From RGIG1681 sp045648025 (GTDB lineage: Bacteria; Bacillota; Clostridia; Christensenellales; UBA1242), in NCBI GenBank assembly GCA_045648025.1, contig JAZRNH010000045.1, positions 1 through 64,000 on the forward strand: a stretch of DNA of 64,000 bases, read 5' to 3'. Shown here piece after piece: positions 34,726 through 46,700 of the stretch. The notes under the pieces are model-generated. The model had not been told where the DNA came from. It searched no databases and worked only from the letters and a program-made list of their open reading frames with translations. Made by a program: the position numbers and the translations under genes. Each line of letters opens with the position of its first letter. Position 1 is the first letter of the stretch.

Positions 34726-37700
34726 ATGTCTTTCACTTCAATCACATTATTAGCATCAAAATTAATCGGAGCTCAAACTCTTGAACCAGGCGGTCTCGCT
34801 TTTGGTTCTCCTATTTTATGGCTTTTGACATGGGTTTGGGAAGGTATCTGCTTGGGTATTTATAACCTTGTTAGATGGCTTCTTGCAATTGTTGACTTTA
34901 TGCAATACTTCATTCAGAAGCTTATTGGTTTAGACTATTGGCTCAACCGAACCTATTACACTTTGGAGGGTGCTATTGAAGCGGATTTGATTTTCGGATT
35001 CCTCTATAGCGAAACCGTTCAAAAAGTGTTTAGAGCAATGGTAGCTGTCTTTTTTGCACTTTTGATTATCTTCACAATTTATGCAATCATCAGACAAGAG
35101 TGGAGATACATCATGGGTAAGGATTTCGGAAACGGAACCGGCAACTCAAAGACACTTATCTTCAGAGAGTCAATCAAAGCTATTGCAATTGTTCTTATTT
35201 TCCCAATTGTTCTTATGATTGGTGTTATTTCAGCAAATGCTATCTTAGCTTCACTGATTAAAGCTCTCAACATTGACACCTCGTCAACACTGGGTGGTCA
35301 ATTGTTCCAGATTGCTTCACAAAATGCGGTCAAGTATGAAAAGTATGCAAACGGTGGTGAGCGAACTTCAGTCTCCGACGAAGTTACATTCTACATCGAT
35401 GATGATACGAAAAAATATATAACAATGTCCTCCGGCAGTGCTGATGCTACACTGGTTGATAGGGCAACGACCTACGAAGCATTCCTCGAAAAAATATCAA
35501 ATGCAACCAAATATACAGTAAACACAATGTTTGAAGAAGTTAACCCTTCAAAAGAATCTTCTTTCAATGGTTATTGTGCAAGACTTGTTAGAGATGGTGA
35601 ACCATATTATGTCATGGTAAAATGTTCAGATGATGACAATGGAACAAATGGCAGATATGCAATGGGTTATTATCTCAAAAATGTTCTTCAAGTAAAAGTT
35701 GTTACTTCTGAAGATTCTGCAGGTTTTGGTGGTGCAGATGATTTTTCTAACAAAATTGGAACCGATGGTTTTATTTCAAACTTTAACTTAAAAGAATGTT
35801 ATTCAGATGATATTGCTGATGCTTGTTATCACACTTGGAACTATGCAAGTATCTATGAAAGAACATTTGAATTCGAAGATGCAGAAGATTACCTTGTTAC
35901 AAAGAGTGGTAACTCAATCAAGGTGACAATGGACGGTTCAACAGTTTCAAAGATTGGTGAAGGTCCAACATCTTCAGAATTAATTTCTGCACTTGGTCTT
36001 GGTGTAACAAATGCAAAAGTTATGTATAACTCAGACCAAATTTCACCTTATTTTGATGGTGGACAACATGGTGTTGTTCAAATGCAAGCAGAGTATATGG
36101 TTATGTCAGAAGTTGTTAACTATATGGCAGAGAGTAACCTTAGACTTTATATGCTTGACATCACATCTGACCTTATTGACTGGGGTGGTCATGGAAGCTA
36201 TTATGTAGATTCAAGATGGATTGGTTCAGATGACTCAGGAAATGTTAAATACTCAACACTTGTTGATGGTGGAAGCACAAAAACAACACTTCCATTTGTA
36301 ATTTCTTACAATGACAACTGTAACGAAACAGAAATGGGAAATGTTTTATACTTTGGTGATAAAATTGCAAATGGCAACGAAATCAAAGGTGCAAATTACA
36401 TTATGTGCCTTAAAGTTGAAGGTATGAAAGACAATGCTGGCAATATGTTAAATGCAAAGTTTATTCCACTTGTAAATAACAAAACATTTACAGATCCATC
36501 AACTGGAAGTCAATATAACTTCAAATCAAACTATTATGCTTCAAACTACCGTGGTGTAGTTCTTGCAAAGGGTTTATTAGATTCTGGTGCAACAAATGCA
36601 TACCGTGGTGAACCAACATATTTGGTTAGCGGTGCAAAAACTGAAAAAGATAAGATTGCTGGTAAAGATATTCCATATTACTTTGATATGGAAACAATTG
36701 GTGGATTCAACCAATTTGTTGAAGATAGTGGAACAGTTGTTATGAATGGCAACACCGTTGAAGGTCTTGAAGTTCCTCTTAGAGCAGCAAACTATTCATA
36801 TAGTGTTTCAAAAGTATCTGGAGCAACAGATCATACTTATCAAATCAAAAAACATACTGCTGAGGAAGATGGCACAACCACTACCACAGATCAGTCTGTA
36901 ACCGAAGATATCATTAGAAACTTGCAGATTAATATGAAACTTTCAACTGGGGTTGTTTCGATTGGTTCATATGCTGGACAATCTGTTTCTTATGGTTCAA
37001 AGGTATTCTACTTATTCACACATTTAAAAGGAGCTCAAGCATTCTACTTTGTTGTTTCTGCTGATAGCAGCAATGGACAATTGCAATTGTATTCATACAC
37101 AGCAAATAGCACAGAAGTTGTTGATGCAGCTAATCCAAACTTACTCTATTATGAATATGTTGATGGAGATGTTTGGAGTGTATCATCATCAACAATCAGT
37201 TCAACTTCAAGATTCTACAAGATTATGTATGACTATAAGAGTTCAGTTGGAACTCCTATTGAATTGCTCGACAAAGTTGTAGATGCACAAGCAACTCCAA
37301 ACTATTTTGATTATTCAAAATATTCAAATGGAAAAGCTGTTTATACAACAGTTGATATGCAAAGTATCAATGAAAGTGGTTTTTCTAAAACACTTTATGT
37401 TAATGGAACATTTAACACAACTTCTGCAACACTTATGAATCTTGGATTTGATGGTGAAGGAGTTCCTGCTGTTAGATATGCTGACCCATATGTTCCAGAT
37501 TATCCTTCTAGCAATGTACATGATAAATTTGAATATAGAACAGACCATTCTGATTCAATTCAAAAATCAAAAATGGTAAGATTCTATTTGTATGATTTCT
37601 ATAATGCTTCTGTTGGTGGAACCATTAAGAAATATGATATTGATAATGACAGTTCTCCAATTTCTGGTTCAGAAAAACCAACTGATGAAGAATGGTATTT

Positions 37701-40700
37701 TGATATCAAGCTTGATTCAAACGGATTTAGTTTCCCAGCAAGAGAATCATATTTGCATTTATATAATGGTAAAAAATATGTAGCTACAATCTATAAAGTT
37801 GCATCAAAAAATGAGGGTGATGCAATCACAGATATTGGCGATTTAGACGATTATACAACATACATTTTGTATGACAATCAAAATTATTACAACATTGACA
37901 CTCAAAACAAATTTACAAATGATACCGAAATGAAGGAATCTTATGAGGACATTGAAGCATCTGCTGTTATCACTTGTACAAGAGGTAACAGAAGCTATAA
38001 CTTTATGGCTCTTGACTTCGCATTTGGTGGTATTATTCCTTGGAAAGCAAGAATGCATGTTGAGATGTTCTTTAACACTCTTAAAAGAGAGTGGAAAGGT
38101 CATGAATTCTTGATTAATGAAGGTATTCAATTTGACTATTTCTTTGAAGGAAAAGCATCACTTGTAACATTCTATATTCCAAGTAAAATTAGTTATTGGA
38201 TTATAATTATTGCATCCGCATTAATGATAAAAGTTTTAGGCACGGCAATTTGGGGTGTAATCAAGAGAATTTACGAAATTACATTATATTTCATAGCGGC
38301 TCCTGCGGTTGCTGCAACCATACCTCTTGATGAAGGTCAGAAGTTTAAAACGAACATACAGGGTGAACTGATACGAAAAGTTCTGGGAACCTATGGTGTA
38401 ATGCTGGGTGTTAATGTATTCTTTATTTTACTGTATCCTGTTAAAACATTATCGCAAATCTTCACTGCAGAAGACATTGCGGTATCAAATTCATATTTCT
38501 TGAAGAATTTCTTCTCATTCTTCTCGTTAGATTTTAAAGCTAAACTCTTAAATATGTATGTTTACATATTGTTTGTATTAGTTGCATTTACAATGATTAG
38601 CTCACTTCCAAAGATGATTTCACAAATGATCGGTGCGGAAGATGTTCATGCTCAAGGTGAAGCAACAAAATCTGCGGCTAAGAAAAATGTTCAAGGTGCT
38701 ATGGATATGGCATCTGGTAAAACCTTAGCAGACGGTGCTGGAAAGGCTATGAAAGGCATTAAAGAAGGTAACTTCTTGCCTGGTGGTGTTCTAGCCAAAA
38801 AGGCAGTAGATGCCGGAAAGGGTGCGGCAGGTTGGATTGCTGACAAAGCAAAAGGCGGTGTTCCAAGTGAAGCTGGTGACGAAGATGAAGAAAAGAAAGA
38901 CGACGAAAGCAGCAGAGAGGATGAAGATCCAGCTGCAGCAGAAGTTCAAAATGCAATAGACTCTAAAGTTAGTGCTGCAACTGGTGGACAGTTTGCAACC
39001 TATGCTGATGTTATGGCAAACGGAACTGAAGAACAAAAAGCCGCTGCTGAAGCTGCAAAAACTGAAGCAGAAGCTGATATTGCTGCAAATGGAACTGAAG
39101 AACAAAAAGCTGCTCTTACAAAAATGCAAGCTGCTGAAGCTGAGGCTGAAACAGAAGAAGGAAAAGAACCTGTTGATGCTGCTACTCAAGAAGCTCAAAA
39201 TCAATTTAACGGCTCAATGGAAGAAGTTGCTGCAAATCTTAACGGTGACCAAGGCTCAATGCAAGCAAGCACTGTAAGAAATATGGCCGCTTCTGGAAAT
39301 GCTGCTGTTGGTTCGGTTGTTGCAAATGTTCTTGCTACAAAAGGTGGCGGAGCTGAAGCTGTGAAAGCCGGAGACAAAGCTGGTATGTCAACCGCTGTTA
39401 ATGCTGCATTAAATGGTGCAGATGGCAAGGGTGGAATGATGACAGCTGATATGAAGAAACAAGCTGTTCTTTCAACAATGTCTGCTGACGAACAAACTGC
39501 ATTTAATAATATGTCTGAAAAACAACAACAAGCAGAACTTGCAAAATATGATGTTCAAGCTTCTGTTGGTGAAGACGGACAAGTTGGACTTTCAGTTCAA
39601 AAACAAGGCGAAGAAGCAAAAGCTGTTGGTGCACAAGTTACAAATGGCATCATGGGTCAAATTATGAGCAACCCAAGCAATGTTTCAAATGCCGAAATCA
39701 ACAATGCTGTTGCTGCTGCTGATAGTGGTGCTGAAGGCTCACCAATTGCAGGAGAAATTGCAAACCTTTCAAAACAAAATATTGCTACTGCAATTGACTT
39801 TAATGCTGGTGGTTCTGATGCTATTGGTGAACAAATCAAAACAAGCATCTTAGACAATCCAGATGACCCACAAAATGGTGCTGTTTTAGACCGTGCTGTT
39901 ATGGCATTCTTACAAGAAAAGGGTAATGAGAAAGTTCTCAAGAACTTCCAAAAAATTACTGGTCTTTCAGATGATGATATGAAAGATGAACAAAAAGTTC
40001 TTGCAAATATTTCTGCCGCTCGTCAAAATGGTTCATTAGAAAATATGGGTATTAACAAATCTGCTTATGAAGGACAAGTTATGGGAGCCCTTCAAACAGC
40101 AGTTCAAAAAGGCGAATTCAAGATGTCTGCTTGGAATATGTTCACAACAACAAATGAACAAGGGGCACAAGCATACATTGAAAATATTGCCGCTCAAAAC
40201 CTTACAAGAAATGCTGATGAAGCTGCATTTGAACAAGAAGCATCTGAAAAGATTGTTGCTGAAATGCAAGCAAAGAGTGTTCTTGAACAATTTGGTGTTG
40301 ATACTGATGGTATGAATTCAGAACAATTGGCTCAAGCTCAAACAGAACTTGAAACTAAGATGTTCTTAGAAAAAGCTGGTGTTGATGTATCTAAGATGGA
40401 TGCAGCACAAATGGCTCAAGCAAAAGAAGACTTAGAACAACAAAAGATGTTCGAAGCTGCTTCAAAAGCAACTGGAAAACAAATTACTTCTATGGAAGAA
40501 TTTGAAAAATTATCTGGCACAGAACAAGCTGCTGCTCAAGAAGCTGCAAGTAATCAAATGGCAGATATTCAAAAAGAAGTTGACGGTGAAGTTGGTGCTG
40601 TAAAAGCACAAGCAACCGGTGAAATGTTGTTTAGCACATTCGCTAAAAATTCTGAGGGTAAAGGCGAAGTTGTTGGACAAATTGTTGATGCTTATCTTGG

Positions 40701-43700
40701 CATGGACGAAGAAGGCAAAGCTGAACAAATTTTAATGGATGCAAATATTAGTGCTGCTGATATTAACAAACTTAAACTTGAAGGTTATAGTGTTGAAGAT
40801 ATCGCAAGAGCTAGTGCTGCTGCAAAACTTATGGGTGGCGATGGCGGAATTGATTCAACAATCGCTGCACTTGTTCAAGCTAAAGAAGATCCAGATGGTT
40901 ATAACAAATCTGTTCTTGAAGCAATGCAATCAAATGGAGATAAAGAAGCTCTTAATAAGGCTTATCAAAAACTTGGCGATGGCTCAGTTGTTGGTGAAGA
41001 CGAAATTAAAGATTTAACTGCAAAAGCTGCTTCTGACAGCAGTTTCATGGCTGCTACATTGGCACAAACAATGACAGTTGATGCGGCTGAAGCTACATCT
41101 ATTGAAGCTAAGAAAGAAGCAATATTGTATAACCGTCAAGGTGCAGATTTAGATAAAACATTACAAGGTCTTGGTATTGATACTAAGGGAATGACAGAAG
41201 AACAAAAACTTGCAGAATTCAACAAACTTGATGATTCTGATATCGAAAGTATCTTTACATCTCTTGATCCAGATCAAATGAGAAATGGTTTAGCTCATAG
41301 TGCTGCATTTGCTAAGAGCTTAGAAGGTGTTTCAGCTTATGAAGCACAACAACTTCTTCAAGGAAAAACCAAAGAAGAAGTGTTTAACGGTCTTCGTGAA
41401 GATACTAAACATAAGAAGATTATTGACGAAGCAATGGCTGCCGAAGATGTTTCAACCGAAGCTCTTATGGAAGAAGCTGGTGCTGACACTGAAGCTAGAA
41501 AAGTTATGGCTGAAGCTTATAACCAAAGAATGAGAGTTGTTACTGAAGGTGATAAGACAAAAGCTAGAAAAGATGCCGAAGATGAATTGCTCTTGGAAGA
41601 AGTTGAAAAAATGGGCTTCACAAGAGAAAAGAATGGTACATTTAAGAAAGTTGGCGAAGACGGCAAAGTTAAAACATATAAAAACATTAACGAAGTTTAT
41701 GCTTCAATAACTGATCAAAAAGAAGTTGAAAAACAAACAGCAGCTTACTTATCTGATGAAATCACCAGAAACAAAAAACTTAGAGCTGCTAGAGATGCAT
41801 TCCTTAAAGAAAATAAGGGTAAAAACCAAGATGACTTCGTTCAAGCTCTTATTTCTAATGATCCAGAAGCTGCAAAACATGTTGCAAAAGCTGCTGGTAT
41901 TGCTAGAGATCAATTTACAGGTGTTGATAGTTTAAATAATATTCAAGCCGCAAAAGCACTTGGTATTGATAAAATTGACCTTGGTGCTAAGAGACAAGAA
42001 ATTGCTAGAAATCTTGCAATGGAAGATGCTAAGAAAAATGATGCTACATTTGAATCTAGAATCGAAGAGCAAACAACCAGAAATATTGATAATACCAATA
42101 GAAGAAAGTTGGCTCAAGGTTATGGTGAAGAAACTATGGCAATCGCAGCTGCTCTTCAAAAAGATGATCCAGACATCATGAATGATGCAATGGCTCTTTA
42201 TCAACAAAAATATAAAGGTCAAAACTTCTCAGATGCTGATGAATTCACAAAAGCTGCATTCCTTGCTGAAAACTTTGGTGACAGATTATCACAAACAGAA
42301 AGAGATAAAATTCATGAGCAAACAGTTACTAGTCACAATGCTGTTAAAGGTGATTATGAAGCTGCAATTTACACAAGATTAACAGAAAATCCTGAAAGAT
42401 TCAGAGAAGTATTCAATGAATTAGATTCATTTGATGGTAATGATGATTCAGATGCTGTTAAGGAAAGATTAAAGAGAAATGCCATTGAAAAAGAATATCA
42501 AAAATATGGTGGAAAACTTGATATCGCTGCTGATCCTGAAAAGATGTCAGCTGGTGAAAAGAAGAGATATGACTTTAACAAGGGTATCTTGCAACAAGAA
42601 ATGAGAGACAACCCAGAAGTTGTTGCTAACTTGTTTAGAAACAGCAACATCATGGGTCAAGATTCTATGATTTTGGAAATTGCAAAATCTCAAGGTCTTA
42701 ATGTTTCTCTTGAAAATGGCGAATTTAGTTTAGACGGTGCAGCAATTTCAACTGCTGACTTGAAAGCTAAACTTGATACAGAACATATCAATAATTTCGT
42801 AAATAAAAATGAAGCAACAAAAGATAAACTTCTTTCAATCGGTGCTCAAGATATGACAAAAGCACTTGATAAAGAAACCTTAGAAATTAAGAAAACAGAA
42901 GCTGTTTTAGGCTCTGCATTCTTAAGAGGTCAAGTTGCAGACAAAGTTCTTAAAGAACAAGGTATTGTTGATAAAACCGGTGCTCTTGATGAGGGCAAAG
43001 TTAGAGACCTTATTAAACAAATGCTTACAGCAGATGGAAGGGGTGATAAGGCTAACGATGAATTCATTAATGCACACTTCAACGAACTCAAAACAGAACT
43101 TTCACTTCATGAAATTACTGGTGATGGAACAACTGTTGGAAAGAAAGATTCAACTGCATTTACAGCTGCTATGCAAACAATGCAAACTGATAGCAACTTA
43201 TTCAAGTCAAGTTTGAACCGTGAACTTACAAGAGTTATTGATCCATCTAACTATGATCCAAACACAAGTGCTCAATCATTCTTCGAACAAAGATCACTTA
43301 GTGAATTTAAGACAAAAGATAACCAAGAAATCAGAAACTTACATGATGCAATTGATGCATATAACACAGAAGGATTTGTTGGATTTGACGGCTTTGGCAA
43401 GGCTATGAGAGAAAGTGTTGCTAAGAGCGATGTTACAAGTACACTCAAGACATTAGTTCTTGGAAATAGAGCAGATGGTCAAAGAGAAGGTATTGTTGGT
43501 GCTGCAGAAGCTGCTGCAAAATCTTGGGTTGGTGCTGCTAAGAGAATGGTAACATTCAAAGCTGCAAGATCAGTTGTTTCTACAATCAAAGATTACAAAC
43601 AATATAAGACTCACGGCGACAATATGGGCTTTGCATCATACCTCAAACAAAAAGCTGGTATTGATGAATTTGAAAGAGATGAAAAAGGTAAGATTAAGCT

Positions 43701-46700
43701 TGATAAGAGAACTGGTCAAGCTATCCGCAAGAAAACTTATGTAACTAATGCTGATGGAAGCTATAAGTTAGATAAAAACGGCAATAAGATTGAAATGGGT
43801 GGATTTAGAAGATTTACTAAGACATCACTTCATATTGCTAACAAATTTGCTGAAAATACCGGTGTTGGATACTTTATCAAACAACAAGGTAAAGCTAAGG
43901 TATTAAAATATAAAGCACTTCTTCAAACTGCTGATAAGGTTGCAACTGGTGGAATTGTTGGTGATCTTATTGCAAAGAAGAAAGCTGGTGAAAAGATTGA
44001 TTGGAAATCAGTTGGTAAGAGATATGCTAAACATGCAGGAAAAGCTGCACTTGTTGCAACAGCTATTGCAGGTCCTGGACTTGGACTTACCGCTGTTGGA
44101 TTCACTGCTTATCATGCAGGAAAGACATTCCTCAACAAGACACATTCTGGTAAGAAATTTAAAGATGGAACAAAGAAATTCCTTAAATCTGGATATGACA
44201 TCATGTTTAAAGCTGGAATGGCTTATGAAGACTTTAAAGCTGGTAGAATTGGAATTAAAGATGTTAAGAGAGGTGTAAGAAGATTCTTCACAGCTGATAA
44301 GAAAGTTGGCGAAGGTGGTGGTGCTCAAATCGTTAAGAGAGTTAAGCAAATTTCAAAAGTTGGCTTAGCTGCAACCGCAGGTATCTTAACTGTTGCATCT
44401 GGTGGAACACTTATTCCAGCACTCTTAGCTGTTGGTGGTGCTGCTGCTACAATGAAGGGTGGAAGTGCATTCTTGAACAAGACTGCAATTGGTAAACACA
44501 TCAGAAAAGCTACATCACTTAAATCAATCAAAGAACACTATACAGGTGGATTTACTGCAAAAGATGGTGGCAAATATAAGAGACACTTGGCGACACAAAT
44601 CACCAAAACAGTTGTTAAGACTGGACTTGCTGCAACTGCTGGTATCTTAACTGTTGCATCTGGTGGAACACTTATCCCAGCACTTTTAGCTGCTGGTGGT
44701 GCTGCAGGAACAATGTTTGCAGGAAAATCTGCATTAAATCATACCAAGATTGGTAAGAGATTTAAGAAATTCGAAGCCGAAGCTATTGCTGATCCTAAGA
44801 AAAAATGGAGCAGCATGAAGAAGAGTTTTGTTAACTACTACACTGGTGGTTTACAAAAAGGTCAAAAAGGTTATACATCTAACATTGTTAAAGGTATTAC
44901 AAAGTCTGTTGCAAAAACAGGTCTTACAGCAACTGCTGGTATCTTAACAATTGCATCTGGTGGAACATTTATTCCAACAATGCTTGCTACTGGTGGAGCT
45001 ATGGCTTCAATCAAAGCAGGAAAGACATTCCTTAACAGAACACAAATGGGTAGAAAATTCAAGAAATTTGGAAACCTTGCATTTAGTGACCCTAAGGCCG
45101 CAGCTGCTAAAGCTGGTAGAGGATTTATAAACTTCTATACTGGTGGAAAGAAGAAAGGCGAAAAAGGATTTGCAACCAACATTGTTAAAGGTGTTGGAAG
45201 AACAACACTTGCTGCCACTGCTGGTGTGTTATCACTTGTTTCTGGTGGTGGATTCCAAGCAATTGCTCTTGCTGCTGGTGGTGCAATCGGTGCATCTGGC
45301 AAAAAAGGTCAAAGCAAAGTTGTTTCTGGATATAATGCTGTTGTATTTAAGATGACACAAAAACTTCCAAAGATGTGTTCACAATATGATAACTGGAATA
45401 GAGTTATTAATAACAAGATTACTCAAGTTAAAAATAACAAATCAATGACAAGATCTGAAAGACTTAAAGAAATTGAAAAACTTGAGTCACAAAAGATTTT
45501 TGTTGAAAAACCACAAAATTACTACAACATGACAATTGAGCAAAAGAATCAATTTGATTTGGCACAAGACAAGCTTAAGAGAGAAGCATTCACTGATGTA
45601 AACCTTGCTAAGTTTGTTAAGAATTTAGACAGAGTTCAAAGAGTTAAACAACCTGGCGATATTGATATTCCAGACATTTTGACTCATCTTTCAACTCCAA
45701 CTAAAGACAGAAAACAAAAACACCTTGAAGCACTTCATCATGCAAGAGCTACAATGGATAGATTCCATGCAACTGCTGCTATGAGAAATGCTGAAAGAGA
45801 TTACGGTGAAGATTTTGAAAAATTTGCTCAAACAATGTTGACAAAGAGACAATTCTTTAGAATGATGTACTTCTATCACATTAAGAGTAAGAAAGAATAT
45901 GATGCTCTTAATGATAGACAAAAGGCAGAAGAAAGAAAGAATCGTGAAAATGCTATTAAAGCACAACTTGCACAAACTGAGAGAAGACTTGCTAGAAAAG
46001 TTGCTAGAGATAATAATGTTAGACCTGAATCATATATGAGATCAAGAGGTCTTGTAGGTGACATTTATAGATATAGCGATGGTTCTAAGAAGTTTAGAGA
46101 TGCAAGTGCTTATAAGGGTTCAGGTCTTTCTGATACTGCTGCAAGAATTGCTCAACAAACACAAAGACAATCTTCTGTTGTTGCTATTCAAAACCAAGCA
46201 TTAAATATTGATAAGATGATGCAAGAATTTATTAAGTTTAATGCTGAATATAAAGGTACAAGTGCTGACTTTGCTGCAGCATTTAAGAAAGAATTTGAAA
46301 AATATGGTCCTTATGCTAAGAAGATTTATGAAAAATATGCTAAGTCATTTAGAGGACTTGATGTTTCATTAGAAAAGAGACCTATTGCAGTTCAACAAAG
46401 AAAGATTATGGAAGATTTAGCTCAAGAGCTTAGTAAGTGCAAACAAAGAGCTACATCAAATGGTATGATTCCTGCATCTAAGGAACTTAACGATTTGTTT
46501 GTTGCTAAGACATTTACAAATGCTACAACTCATGCAGAGCTTAAACTTCATCAACAAAATGCTGAAGAACTTTCAAGACTCTTGAAACTTATCAAAGAAC
46601 AAAGAAAGAGCATCAGCTATGATTCACTCATTAAGAGAATTGCTTCAACTCACTTATCTGACTTTGAAATGTCACATCCACATATCAAAGGCAAGTCAGA

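Noticed and set aside
38791..39204. Open frame of 137 codons on the minus strand
   Set aside because: It is antisense to the Ala/Glu-rich repeats of giant gene 1. Its Ser/Phe-rich composition is what the complement of that codon pattern produces, and it has no ribosome-binding site.
43940..44278. Out-of-frame plus-strand open frame inside giant gene 1
   Set aside because: Leu/Gln-rich shadow frame with no start signal, fully inside a continuous and better supported reading frame.
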